Below are positions 47,886-59,837 of a stretch of DNA of 64,000 nt, piece after piece. The notes under the pieces are model-generated. The model made no database searches. It had not been told where the DNA came from and worked only from the letters and a program-made list of their open reading frames with translations. Origin of the DNA: Taenia hydatigena (Eukaryota; Platyhelminthes; Cestoda; Cyclophyllidea; Taeniidae); NCBI GenBank assembly GCA_036345935.2, contig JADWOT020000001.1, positions 33,957,412 through 34,021,411 on the forward strand. The letters run 5' to 3'. Both the position numbers and the translations under genes were made by a program. Positions within the stretch are counted from its first letter, which is position 1. The number at the start of each line of letters is the position of its first letter.

Positions 47886-47985
47886 AACGCCTTTCACCGA
47901 TGACTGTATCATCTCACACTTTATTTTTGACTTCTTGTTCCTTCTCTCCTTTTATTGAATGAAATTTGACTATTCGTAGACTTGC

Positions 47986-48354
47986 GTGTTACAATGCTCT
48001 GTTGACATTATCTCCTGTAGATCGCATTATGCACCACTTCACAGACTGCATCTTTCTTTCCAAGTATTTCTTTTCTTATTCGCATTTGTGTGTGGCGCGT
48101 TTGGCATTTATGCGTTTGCTTCTGCACTTGTACTTGTTGTCCTTTTTAGATCCTACGAACGTAGTGTGGTGGTGAAGCAGACCTCGAAGAATCTGTGGAT
48201 TGGTGGACGGTGCAATATTGCCGAGTCAGCCGCGGAGGACTGTCATTCGTCCTGTAATGTGAACCTCGACAGGTACGATACCGGTATGGTTGACAACGGC
48301 GTGGCGGTGTGGTGGGTGTCACTTTTGTGTCACAGGCATAAGGTGACGGCGTGA
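47986..48354 (+). CDS. Unrecognised open frame with one hydrophobic segment
   Basis: A 122-codon frame holds one strongly hydrophobic stretch (about residues 27-54, FLFLFAFVCGAFGIYAF...) followed by RSYERSVVV. An acceptor-like 'ctcctgtag' lies at about 48,020. It might be a membrane-protein exon. There is no paralogue in the window to test conservation and no family is recognised. Confidence 0.2.
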   Translation: MLQCSVDIISCRSHYAPLHRLHLSFQVFLFLFAFVCGAFGIYAFASALVLVVLFRSYERSVVVKQTSKNLWIGGRCNIAESAAEDCHSSCNVNLDRYDTGMVDNGVAVWWVSLLCHRHKVTA

Positions 48355-51300
48355 GCGCATGCTGGGGAGACGAGATGAGTGTGAGAATGGCGTTGAACCG
48401 TTAGGCAAGCTTATTGTCCTGTTGGGAATGGGTGGTGAAGTGCGCTTGTGATTGTGTTGATGTTAGTGTATAAAATGATGGGTAGTGACTTAAAGCTAGG
48501 CGTAGTTTAGGTCTTTTCTGCAAATTGGACTTTGTTTAGATTTGTGGTTAAAAGTGTACGTTATCCATCGTACTGTTTGCTTACTTTTCATTGTAAACAA
48601 ATGCAGTGTTATGCTGTTTGCCGCATTGCTTATGTGTGAAACGCGGGGCGTAATTGTTGATAGTGGCGTGTGCCTTTTTGTGTGTTCGGGTGTGCTGAGG
48701 TTAGGTTATGTTAGTGAATGCGATTTACGGAAGGGAATGGGACAAGCTGTAGTTGTTCAAGAAGAGCACTTGTTCGCATTCATTCGCTATGTTGTGCAGT
48801 TGTGAGAGAGCTTGCTATGAGCTGTTGTGGTGGTGTGTTGGATGGTGGGTTATTTGGTTGGGGAAGGACTGAGGCTAATGATGTCTGAGCTGCCAAAGAA
48901 TGAGGAGAACGCACGAAGCACGTGGCGGCTTAACTTGGTACTAAAGACGTTGTGGGCTGAAAGTGCGGAAGGAATGGATTCGTTGCGTGAAGGATAATGC
49001 GATTGACATGGAGGTATTGGTGAGCAGCGCTAGGCGTTGAGTTTGTCCTCGAAATTGGCACTTTGCACACGAGACTTGTGAGTACAGTCTTCGTGTGTTG
49101 AGGTAGTAAGGCGATCATGGATGGTGGGTGGTGATGATGCAAATGAGCAACCTTGTTGGGGAACAATTGCTCCACTGTCGTCACTGTCCACGACGCTGGC
49201 TATGGGAGGCTTATCAACGTCATGGCAGTTTGATGAGGCTGTCATCGGTCGCATGCATCGTTGTCGACGGTGGCAATGGTGAAGGGTATTGGTGTGACTT
49301 AGTATTGGGATGTAATATGGCTGCAGAAGGAACTGAGAATGGTCATTTGCCGCAATTCATACCTGCTGCCATGGATTTACATGTATATGCAGTTTATCTC
49401 ATGAGTAAATGATGCACTTGCTTGTGGAAAAGTGTTGCAGTGAGAGCGATTAATGTGTAGAAGAGACAATGCTTAATGACTTCATGACCACTTGCTTGTG
49501 TTTGTTTTTGATCGTGTCATGTGAGGATTTGTTTGTGAGTATGTGTTGTTGAAGGGCGATGTGGTAGTTGACGGTGCTGAGTGAGTGTACTGTCGCCACG
49601 TAGGGCAAGGGGGTTGGGCTTGCCATCGCGAGCTTGCGATGCGCCAGTAGGTTGGAGACTAGTGGTTATGTGGAGGCTTAATTGCTGTGTGGGTGTGATG
49701 GTCTTGGAAGTCCAACGTCATTGACAGGAGTCAGACTTTGTTTTTGCTTTTAGGTCAGTACTTGGTCTAGCAGCCGTAAAGAGGTGGGATGGTGAGCACA
49801 TTTGGCCCATGTCCTACGGGATGCGATTTCGTTGTGGGGAATGAGGAGGTGGAGAAGGATGCGATCGCAGACGCGGCACAATGATTAGGGGCAGCACTGA
49901 GGAGGACGGCGTGGGAAAGAGGAGACGAGGAGAGTGTAGTGCGTTGGTGGTTTGTTTGTATACTTACTAATCAGATGCTTCACCGTTGTGCCTTCGTTGA
50001 GTCGTTGGAATGTGGAATGGACATGTATTTTGGCCAAGTATGGTGTCATTGGTATTTGGAGCTAGAAGATTGTATTGCGTGCAGTCGGTTGGGGCTGTTG
50101 GGAGGTTGTTTGGTTGGATAGTCAGCCACTCAACAGGTTGAACGATAGCTACTAATGAAGACGCGACTTTGCTTCTCACTGCGTAGTTGGTCAGCTGGCT
50201 GGTGAGTTAAATGATGGGAGCACAAGAAGTGCATTGGACAGTGGAATTGGGTGTGTGGGGAGCAACAAATGTCAGTGTGTCGTCGAGTAGGTGACTAGCC
50301 TATTGCCACGGTCACGTGTGGCAGTCGGTGCGTCGAGAACGTATCGAGATGATCGCACTACTGATGTGCTGGTCAACGAGGAAGATACGGAGGACGCAGT
50401 ATTAACGCACTGCGAGCAGAAGTGGGCGAGTTGGAATGACAAATGCAACGTGCTCCCACCAAAGCTGACAAAAACGACTGTTCGAAGTCCGTATTTAGAC
50501 CTTACTGGGGGTGGTGGGCCTGGAACTGGAGATTCGACCTCTATGAGACCTGAATTTGAGGATGGAGAAATTGCTGGCCATCATGCGTGTCCATAGCTAG
50601 TTGTGGAAGTCCTTAGTTAAAAGAAGCGTCATTTTATGAATGACGTGGCTAAACACAGTTTAATGGGGGTGGAGTCTCACTTTCATTCCTCCTTGCCGAG
50701 TTGCTCTCTCTTCGGAGCTGTCGAGACAGGTCTACCATGGTGTGAATCCTGTATTTGCATGCAGTGCCTAGAGACTCTGGGTAGATATGACGGCTTGTTT
50801 AATACTCACCTCAAACATTACTATGATTACATGCATGCACATTATCAGTTGTCCTCGTTCGCGGCCGCTGTAATCCTCATAATTTTACCGTCGTAAATTG
50901 TCACCAATCTGGACGCCTTATTGCCGCATTTTATGCCATCTTACAAAATTTCTAAATTTCTTTTACGCCTTACATCTAGCGCATCATGTTTTGGTCGATA
51001 TTACCAAAAATAAATATTGCATACGTTTTGTTATAACACACTACGTTTCTGCATACTTTGATGTAAAGGACGTCTAATCCAACTATCAACACACTTTAAA
51101 CAGCGTTTTCGCCTGCTTTTGTTCAATGTCGTCACCTGGTAATTGCACAACCTGTTTATTTCCTCACAGTGTTTTGTGACTGTTGTGCTTTTTTACGGTT
51201 TCCTTACCGCACCAAACAATAATGCATAACTTGCATGAGGTTGGGTGTAATTTGTTTGCATACTAAAACAGTATTTCCAAAGTATGTTGTTTGTCAGTTT

Positions 51301-51445
51301 TGCGTGTTTTGACCTTTTTACGCCCCGCATGGTTTCGCAGGTTTAGATATTTTTTGTGCTAAAGATTTTTTAAATGCTGTATTCCCACAATGTCACTTTG
51401 GCATTACCGAATAAGAGGTTTTGCCCACTGCACGCCATCCATGCT
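48355..51445. other. No supported gene
   Basis: G/T-rich on the plus strand over much of its length. Plus frames at 50,291-50,596 and 50,636-50,896 have no recognised motif. The first exon and promoter of the LITAF gene should lie somewhere in this stretch, but I cannot place them. Confidence 0.4.
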
Positions 51446-51451
51446 TGAAAG

Positions 51452-53673
51452 TAGCACCACCTTATGTTGAGACAGTCCCTCCTGGTGGGAGTTATTTTGT
51501 AGGACCTCTATTTATTATGGGTTCTCCTGGTGTTGTGGCTCTTAGTTCCTCCTCTGGAGCAGCCTAATTGTGTGAAGTGTTCTTCGGATTAATCGTTTTC
51601 TATTATCGCCAAATGAAAATGAATGCACCCTATGCCTATGTGCGCATGCACCCAAACACGAGCGCTGCTAGCCAAGCGTACTTGCATGTTGCGGTTTTGT
51701 GATGAAATGGCTAAATTTTTCCTTCATTCCGTCATGAATGTCTTCAGCTTATCCACTCACAAAGGTTATAAGATGTTCCTGAGCGTTGCCGTGCCTGGTG
51801 TCGAAATCTCCTCGGTTAATAATGCCCTTTTAGTCAATATCACTTAACCCATCCTTAACATCTTCAAAAAGTCATTTTTCATTTGGTTTTGTATTGACAT
51901 GAGTAGTGTGTTGGAAGAGGAGTTGGTTGTATCTTTTACGCAGACATGATATTTTTTATTCTAGATGGTCCTAATCCTCCACAAAAACCATGTACGGAAC
52001 AACCCAGTAAGTACTTTTGAACAGATGAAGTGGCTTTTACCTTTTTCCCGTCCTCCAACTTTATGCGGCAATTGTTGTTACAGTTCACTTTTCACCTACT
52101 CACTTTAACTCATTGTAACAGCTTCTGTTGTTAGGGTTAATTCCTTTGCTCAAGTGCATAGTGCAACTCATGTTTGGTTTCTCCGATTCGCACCATTCTA
52201 ACGAAATTGTCTATGACCCCAAAAGTTGTGGATGTGCAATTGTCCCAAAGGTTAGGATTAAATTGAACCATTATGACATTGTTAGCGTCACTGGAATAGA
52301 CTCACTTTGTACACTATGGCGCACAAAACACTTCTTACTATTTGTCAAATCTCTACCCTCCTCTCTACCTTCTACCTCTTTGTTGGCCTGACAATATTTC
52401 ACCAAGGTGTGCCATTGTCACGTCTCGTCAGTTTTGTCCTCAACTAGGAGAAGGATTGGGTGCCTTTTTATTGCATTATCGTATCATACAATGCGTTCCA
52501 AACGGGGGTGCCTAATCATAGCTTAAGATGAGACCCCCTAGTGGATGCACTGGTTTACTTTCCCTTACTGCGACTGATTATCACTGTTGTAATAGATCTT
52601 GCATTTCTCCATCCTGCGGCAAACTTTAACCAAGCATGAATGAGGGGCTCTTTGTTGTGCACTTCATCTTTTGTTGTTCACATCAGAGCGTTGCTACATG
52701 TTCTGAATTATTAAGATTTGTCGCACGCTTGTGGTTTCGCTGTCTATTAACACTGTCTTCTAGCAGCTGTGGTATACACCTCTGCCGCACTGGGCGCCGG
52801 TCCTTCGCAATTCTTCTGTCCAAAATGTCGGAAAGAAGTGCTAACCAACGTCACCTATGAGTCGGGTTCCCTGACATGGATTTTGGCTGTTCTAATCTGC
52901 ATCTGCGGGTAGGCTACTTTGCACTGTTTCACCTCATTCATGTAATTTGCTCCTTCGGCTAGCGTTTTTTTCCACGCCTTGGTGAAGCCTGGCTGTATGA
53001 ATGTCATAATAGATTACGACAACTCTCCTTGTCTGCGTAAACGATTTATTGCTGGGTGTGGGGGGACCTCTTTGCTTAAGTGGCCTCTCAGGAGTGTTAA
53101 GTGCCTTCATGTTAGATTTTCATAGCCTCTAGAAGCTGGAGTATGAGGATACTAAGTCAATGTCTTGAACCATTCACCCGCACAAATGTGGACACTCTGC
53201 CTCGCCTGTGGAGGTTGGTTGCACTACATGGTCGCGTCAACATTTAGCCTACACTCTGCGTGGCCTTTTGAGGTGGCGCGTTTTTGGTTTGGGGTTAGCT
53301 TTACACTTGACAGATTTGCTCAGCATCTTGTTTGGCTTATTGCTTCCACAGATTATAGGAGCTCTAGGAGCCTAGACACGTTACTTTGTTTAGACGACGC
53401 AAGCCAACTTGATGGCGGCTACTGCTTTTGGCATTGCTCAAATAAGTATTTCGCAATGTCGCATGAAGTTCCATTGTTTGAGGAGGAGCACTCATGGCTT
53501 CACTTTTGTCTTCTGTTGACCATGCTGGGCTGCCCTTACGAATTCAATCTATTGCTCCTTTTAGTGGTGTTCTGGGCTGTTGTTTGATTCCGTTTTGCTG
53601 CGACTGCGATAAGAACGCGGTGCATACCTGTCCGAATTGCAAACGAACCCTTGGAAAATACACTCGCTTATGA
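51452..53673 (+). CDS. LITAF-domain protein, last four exons
   Basis: LITAF-domain proteins bind zinc, insert a hydrophobic hairpin in late endosomal or lysosomal membranes and act in protein sorting. Exons: 51,452-51,484 (APPYVETVPP, like the proline-rich APPSYEETV-type motif; donor GTGGGA, or a longer form ending at 51,529); 51,965-52,006 (DGPNPPQKPCTEQP); 52,764-52,908 (CPKCRKEV first knuckle, TYESGSLTW, then WILAVLICICG); 53,565-53,673 (GVLGCCLIPFCC, then HTCPNCKRTLGKYTRL and stop). Phases agree at all three introns, and the introns are GT-AG. The last two exons are certain. The 51,452 exon has a weak acceptor (gaaag) and the first coding exon is not found. No AATAAA is seen within 160 bp of the stop. 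Cys and hydrophobic residues are intact, so this is probably a live gene. Confidence 0.88.
52761..52766 (+). promoter_or_regulatory. Tandem NAGNAG splice acceptor (TAGCAG)
   Basis: Two AG acceptors three bases apart precede the first LITAF-domain exon. Use of the first gives TAVVY and of the second TVVY at the junction. Both keep the frame, so two proteins differing by one alanine are possible. Confidence 0.6.
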
Positions 53674-54595
53674 ACTACCCACACCATCTCCCTGCCTTCT
53701 TCCCTTCTTTCCGTGGACAAGGCTATTCACATCTCATGCATAAGGAAACTTGGATTCTTTGCTTCTTTCCACGCTCATATTTTCTTACTTTTTGGGTACC
53801 TGATATTTGAAAAGAGACATTTGTTGCTTGATTAATGCAAACTATGGTTGGTAATTTTGCAATGCCACCCATCTTTCACTGTGCCTTCTTTTGTGGCTGT
53901 GGCACTTCAGTTGGACGCATACGTAGTGTGCCCAGTCCTCTGTCCAGTGGAGATCGCATGTGTAGACACTTATACTCACATATCCGCGCTTTCTCACCAA
54001 AATTCTCATCAGATGTCTCGGTTTTCCTATTAATCACCCTAAAACCATGAATTGCATTGGTGAGTAGTGCATAATCGTGATCAAGTGCATGCTGGGTGTG
54101 ATCCTATGCATGGGGTGATCATTCCAAAAATAGCCAGTCATGCTCATGTGCGATTCATTGACGCAGGCGGTACTTGCGTCTTGGTGAGATAAAAAATACG
54201 CAGACCAGGGTGGGTATTTCTGAAGGGGTTGGTGACTGACGCGCTGTGCCTTGAGTCGATTCACACGGCTCTTCCGTGAGTGGCTGTGCTCACATGGACT
54301 GAGAGAATCTGCATGCGTGTGTGCGTCTTCAAATCACTGAATCGACGGCAGCAGGCATTGGTCCACTGGACGTCGCCCTGTTGCATCCAGACAAAGGTAT
54401 CCGAATAAGCACAATATGACTACTCAGTGAGAAATTCTAAAATAGTGTAAGTCCTTTTGCCCTTTCCAAGGGGACGAGAGGTGTGCGATCACTAGGCGGC
54501 TACGCTTTTAAGCGTGGTCATTTGGCTGTGGTTGGCTGGGTTGTTGTGCGGCATGTTTAGCCACGTCAGCTGAGTTGGAGATGTCACTCAAGTGG
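53674..54595. other. 3' flank of LITAF gene; no further gene
   Basis: Short frames only (53,835-54,050 and a minus frame at 54,034-54,264). No motif is trusted. Confidence 0.4.
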
Positions 54596-54599
54596 TCAG

Positions 54600-55359
54600 C
54601 AGTAGCAGGATACATATGCGATTTGCCTTCAAAAGGAGCCTTGGTCAACCCATCGCTGACAGCTCACCATTCGTCACGCCCAAAAGTCCCGCAAGACGTT
54701 TTCGCTTCTCGCAGTATATTATTCAAAGCTGTAGTTTAATTTGTTCGCATCGTGTGTTTTAACAAATGGAAGTGGCAACCTGCCAGTTGATTGTGGTCAG
54801 CCCTATTGCATACATCTTCCTGGCAATGTCCTCATTGCAGTGCTTACAGCAAAAGGTTATTTTACAAAGCATTGTTAGGCATGTCCTAGGATTACGCTTT
54901 CCAGAAAGGCTATAATGATTCAGCTCTGGGAGATATTTTTGAAGTGCGCCGTTTTCACAGCGCAGTGTGGTGGGAGTTGAAAGAGGCGACCACTTTAATG
55001 CCAAGATCTTTTACTTACAAAGGATGAGTAGTTGAAAGTAGGGAAACTCTCTATCCAAGAAATTTTCGCAACGACTCATCATTGTGGATTTCAATGACGC
55101 TCCATCTAGCACACAACACTAGCACTATTAGTTGTTAAAACCAGCAAACGCCCTGCCTCACATCTCTGTAGTACTTTTGCAGGAAACGTTTTTTCTTGCT
55201 TTTTGGACTTGCAAGAACACAAGGCAAAAAGCTTTTGCTGCCTTTTTCAGCTGACCACTGTCCCGCTGCCTGATTCCCCTCTGCTGTCCTCCGTGCAAGG
55301 ATGTGGAGCATCTCTGTCTCATCTGAGGTCGCTTCTTGCGCTCTTACTGGCGCTTTTGA
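54600..55359 (+). pseudogene. LITAF-domain pseudogene (last exon, possibly last two)
   Basis: After the acceptor 'gcctttttcag' the exon 55,251-55,359 has the same length and phase as the last exon of the intact gene: one base, then 36 codons including the stop. It reads CLIPLCCPPCKDVEH and ends RFLRSYWRF-stop, against CLIPFCCDCDKNAVH and RTLGKYTRL-stop. Codon 1 is TGA and the last zinc-ligand Cys codon is TGA. Near 54,600-54,720 a badly decayed match to the CPKCRKEV exon can be argued (PKVPQDVF). The copy lies in tandem, same strand, about 1.7 kb downstream of the intact gene's stop. Confidence 0.75.
54759..54870 (-). pseudogene. Possible LITAF first-half remnant, opposite strand
   Basis: The minus frame contains ITFCCKHCNEDIARKMYAIG followed by LTTINW, resembling the C..C ... 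Y..G..T..W pattern of the first half of the LITAF domain, one residue shorter. A stop follows soon after and no good acceptor or second half is found. This could be chance. Confidence 0.3.
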
Positions 55360-56525
55360 TTCCTGCGGCAGGTTTTGCCCTTTGATGGCAATCCTGTTGC
55401 TCCTCACCCACTATACACTTCACTTGTGCCTTTTGCTTTAGCCTTCACTATGCGCAACTATTTCTCCATCCCATCTGGTGCGATCACACTGGTTCCCTTG
55501 GTGCTGTGGTAATGTGTAATGAAAGTCGAGTGTACCGTGTTAATGGGTGCTGGGACCTGAGTCCAGCGTGTTTTCGTCCAATCGCTTTTAGTTTTGGTGA
55601 AATATAACAAGCCAGAATATGGATGGCTTGATTTACTCGAAATGGCTCTGCTTGTGGGACACATATTCAGACATCTGTGCAGCTGAGTTTGGGAGGCAAT
55701 GCGACATTTTTAAGAGGCTTTTAAAATGTTAGCATGATCAGTATCTCGTAGTGCATTACACAAAGTAGGGAAAAGAGCTGCTTTTCTGTGCTGGGGTGCA
55801 TTATCAAAATTGGTTGCCCTTGAGGAGTTCCTGTATCACCTGCTTGGTTTCATATCCCTCAAACGTGTTCTTGTGTACATTGCGATGTAACTGTTTTTAT
55901 TCGCAGTCAACCTTAGTTGACTGTATTCATCAATTAAGAGCAACAAGGAAAGGAATGAGTTGGCATAGTATCAGAATGAAGATTCGCGACTCAGCTTAAA
56001 GACTAGTCTTTCGATGGCATGACCAGTCCTAATGTGCAATTGACGTCCGATTCTCGAGATTACAGATTTCCATTTGCTTGGATGCAGTCACATGGATTCC
56101 CATCATGTCTACGGAACAGTGGAAAAGGTTCTGCTCTGTTCTGCTCTTTCCTATCTCTTCCACAAATGCACTCTCATGAAATTGAGGTTGGCAGTGGTAG
56201 AGGTGTTCTAGGAACACCGCACTGAATGGCAGAAGCAGTAGGTAACATTAATTAGAACTGCTTACTTGACTGATTTGCATTAATAAATGCTGGTTCCTGT
56301 TCAAGACTAGAGCTCTGGCTTGACTCACCCAAGGTGGACGATCTTCAAGATGTTGACTTCCTTATAACATCCCTTTCACATGCCGCACCACTCATCAGAG
56401 CTGGATTTTTGAGCTTTCAGTGACCTCACCTACGTCCATCGCTCCTACCTTCGGAATTGGCTAAACTTGCACCGTAATGATGAAAGCTGGCAGTCATGCC
56501 ACTTTTGAAACCTTTTTGCCTGCAG
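55360..56525. other. No supported gene
   Basis: Nothing recognised between the LITAF pseudogene and IR3. Confidence 0.45.
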
Positions 56526-56529
56526 AAAC

Positions 56530-57400
56530 ATAACCGCAGAAATTGGAGTAATGAAGATGCTACGAGACATGCCTAGTCTCTACGGTGTATAATTACTCCG
56601 CCTCCCTATTGGGTCTTCAAATCCCTTTCTATTCTTGCGCTACTGTTGCTTTCGTTCAAATTGCCATCATTCATATCCCCTTACACCAACGTTTCCAAAT
56701 GCCACTTCTGTGTCCACCAAATACTCGTGCTTAAGCCACCTATGCCAGGCGTCAAAATCAGAACTTAGCCAAGATTCCTCTTGCACAACACAGTGAAAAT
56801 CTACAGAGCCGCCGCATTACGGATCTTTTTCATAAGAGCCGCTTAAGCTTAATGAATGCACCTACTTTGCCTTTGCTGTTAGAGACAGCAGCTTCACTTA
56901 TGGACTAAGGCAAGCCTAAGTGGTTGAGGAGTGAGAGAGTTAAGAGGCTGTAGAATTAGGATTGGGTACAACAGAACCTCTGAACTCATCACTGCTAAAT
57001 ACCTGATCATGTCTCACTTAGGAGGAGAGGGGCTTACTTAATCAGGTGTAAAGCTCTCATTCCTGATATTCGTCGGTGTTTCAAGAGACAAACAAGCAAT
57101 GCGTGCCTCAAGGGCAGTTCATGCTAACACTTTTAATTACACTGAATCGTGCGGAAGGATAAGTGGTTCATTGTGATCTTGACTAGCCCATTCTAGCTAC
57201 TTATAGTCCATCAGGACAGTTGACATATTGCACAAACCTTAGACACAGCCGCCTATGTGCCCCGCTTTCAGTCCTTACACCAGCGCACTGGCAGTTGAAT
57301 GCGATGACTGCCGACACAAAATTTCCAAATACCCGGTTCTGTTTAGTCATTTCGTCTGACATTTTTGCCCCTTGAGTGAGTCCACCTGATTCGGGTGTGA
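56530..57400 (+). repeat. Inverted repeat IR3, left arm (R2 copy 1)
   Basis: Reverse complement of 57,960-58,927. It lacks about 100 bp that the right arm and the 62.5 kb copy have ('ttggcttgacagaggg' region), evidence of a deletion here. R2 sequence continues past the arm to about 57,950, matching 62,900-63,728. Confidence 0.85.
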
Positions 57401-57959
57401 CGGAGGCTTTTTTGAAGTAAAAGTGCAATGAATGGGTGTGAGCATGCTGTCAATTACCGCAGGTCGCCTAGTCACGATTTCTTTGATGTCTTTGCCTGAT
57501 CAAATGCAATACTTGTCACTGTGCTCTGAGTTGTGTCGATCACATTAAGTTGGGTGGTAATGCTTCGAAGTAGATGACAAGCTATGGAGCAAGCAAAGAG
57601 AAAAAGACCTCATCAACATACTGGGGACCAAACCTAAACAGAAACCAAGTCCACCAAGTTCACTTTGTGCGTTTGCCCATTCCTGCATCTTTGGCCTTTG
57701 TTAGTGAAAAGAGCAGAAGTCAAAAAGACTAAAATTCAGACTAGGCGGAAAGAGGAGCCCAGAAAAAACTGGCTTGATTCCAATGTTTAAATATTTAATT
57801 TTAAAGGAACCGTCCAGAACCCATGTATAAAAAGCATTTTCATAGGAAAGATTTAAAGGGAATCATTATTATTATAACAAGGCACCCAATACGTTCCCAT
57901 GCCCAACTCAAAGCGTTTCAAAAATGTATGTTGGATTAGGGAGAATATTTGGTGCCCAA

Positions 57960-58927
57960 TACACCTAAATCAGGTGGAGCCACTCAAGGGACAATAAATG
58001 TCAGACGAAATGTCCAAACAGAACCGATATTTGGAGTTTATGTGTCGGCAGTCATCGCATTCAACTGCCAGTGCGCTGGTGTAAGGAATGAAAGTGGGGC
58101 ACATAGGCGGCTGTGTCTAAGATTTATGCAATATGTCAACTGTCCTGATGGACTATAAGTAGCCAGAATGGGCTAGTCAAGATCACAATTTGGCTTGACA
58201 GAGGGACTACGAAGGTTGAGGGAAAGAGCGACGAGGTCGGTCCTATGTGCATGTCATGAACCATCGCCTTTCTATGCAGTCTCGCATCAATGAACCACTT
58301 ATCCTTCCGCACGATTCAGTGTAATTAAAAGTGTTAGCATGAACTATTCTTGAGGCACGCATTGCTTGTTTGTCTCTTGAAACACCGACGAATATCAGGA
58401 ATGAGAGCTTCACACCTGATTAAGTAAGCCCCTCTCCTCCTAAGTGAGACATGATCAGGTATTTAGCAGTGATGAGTTCAGAGTTTCTGTTGTACCCAAT
58501 CCTAATTCTACAGCCTCTTAACTCTCTCACTCCTCAACCACTTAGGCTTGCCTTAGTCCATAAGTGAAGCTGCTGTCTCTAACAGCAAAGGCAAAGTAGG
58601 TGCATTCATTAAGCTTAAGCGGCTCTTATGAAAAAGATCCGTAATGCGGCGGCTCTGTAGATTTTCACTGTGTTGTGCAAGAGGAATCTTGGCTAAGTTT
58701 TGGTTTTGACGCCTGGCAGAGGTGGCTTAAGCACGAGTATTTGGTGGACACAGAAGTGGCATTTGGAAACGTTGGTGTAAGGGGATATGAATGATGGCAA
58801 TTTGAACGAAAGCAACAGTAGCGCAAGAATAGAAAGGGATTTGAAGACCCAATAGGGAGGTGGAGAAATTTCACACTGTAGAGATTAGGCATGTCTCGTA
58901 GCACATTCATTACTCCAATTTCTGTTC
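57960..58927 (-). repeat. Inverted repeat IR3, right arm (R2 copy 2)
   Basis: Inverted partner of 56,530-57,400. Both arms translate to the shared peptide SAVIAFNCQCAGVR in their antisense frames. Confidence 0.85.
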
Positions 58928-59748
58928 TACTAGGAACTTTTGGATCAGAGGCATGCAAAAAGGCTCTGTCCATTCAAGACTAACAGCCAATGCGGTGCTG
59001 TTTATGGCATTCAGATATGTCACAGGGATTATACAAGCCAAGTTGGATTGCACGATTGCGATCATCGATGTGAGTGGTGGCTTGATGCGAGACGATGCGC
59101 TTCTGTGTACGCAATGGAAGATGGCAATGACATCACCCCGATCAATCAGCTCGGGATGAGATTCTATCTGGCTAAAAGTATCCTGCAACCTATCGCCAAA
59201 TTCAACGATTGAATACAAAGTTGGTATTTATCATTAGCTAGCGACTCATTTATCATTCGGCCGCGGAATGGGAAACTGTTGAGTCGTTGCATCCAGTTAA
59301 TTCTATGAATTTAGAATTCCTACGCGCATATCTACCACGACAAATTTCATTTTACTTGCCGTTCCCTTTTGACACCATCCAATCCCTTTCTTTAGCCCTT
59401 TTTGTGTCTTCACCTCTCTTGAATTTATGTAACTACTATTCTTGACACAATCAGCATCAATATTATCGAAGTCTTCTCATCTATTCCTTTTCTTATTCTG
59501 ACCGGCTCCAAGTGGCGAATCGGTTCAGAGCCATTTTTACTGACTGTTCAATTTCCATTCACCTTATAGTCATCCGACCTTCACTGAATCTAGGATTAAG
59601 GCACACACTCATTGGGTCTATCCATGCACTAATCCGTTTCTGATCTGGGGCTTTCCATAAACTCGCGAAGTCAAGGTCAACGAACGATGACCCGCTCCCT
59701 ACAACACTGCCCGCTTCTACCACTTCATTCAAATAGTTTCTCATTTTC
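58910..59748 (-). pseudogene. Possible inositol-phosphatase-superfamily remnant
   Basis: On the minus strand, an exon-like stretch at about 59,748-59,558 (after 'gacacctcag', ending before a GTGAATGG donor) encodes RISAWIDPMSV, which resembles the metal-binding W(V/I)DP(L/I)D motif of INPP1/BPNT1-type phosphatases, with the key Asp after DPM missing. Downstream, 59,218-58,910 encodes a frame with PLTSMIAIVQSNLACIIPVT followed by YLNAIN, loosely like the strand before GVINQP in that family. Both pieces lie in the right order on one strand. The catalytic motif is not intact. If the homology is real this is a pseudogene. The evidence is pattern only. Confidence 0.3.
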
Positions 59749-59837
59749 TGAGGTGTCTTTTTATGCTAGACTGGAAGGTGAATGTGTTCCTCATCGAGAC
59801 CCTCTGAATGTCGCTAACTTTTTATTGTCTGCCATTC

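Larger units (their letters stand above)
46722..47960 (+). repeat. Segmental duplicate S1, copy carrying two solo LTRs
   Basis: The block matches 962-1,850 except for two inserted LTRs (46,800-46,981 and 47,347-47,531). Once those are skipped the two blocks align end to end, including 'gatagttgatcatga' before and 'ttaacaggatt' after the second insertion. Confidence 0.85.
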
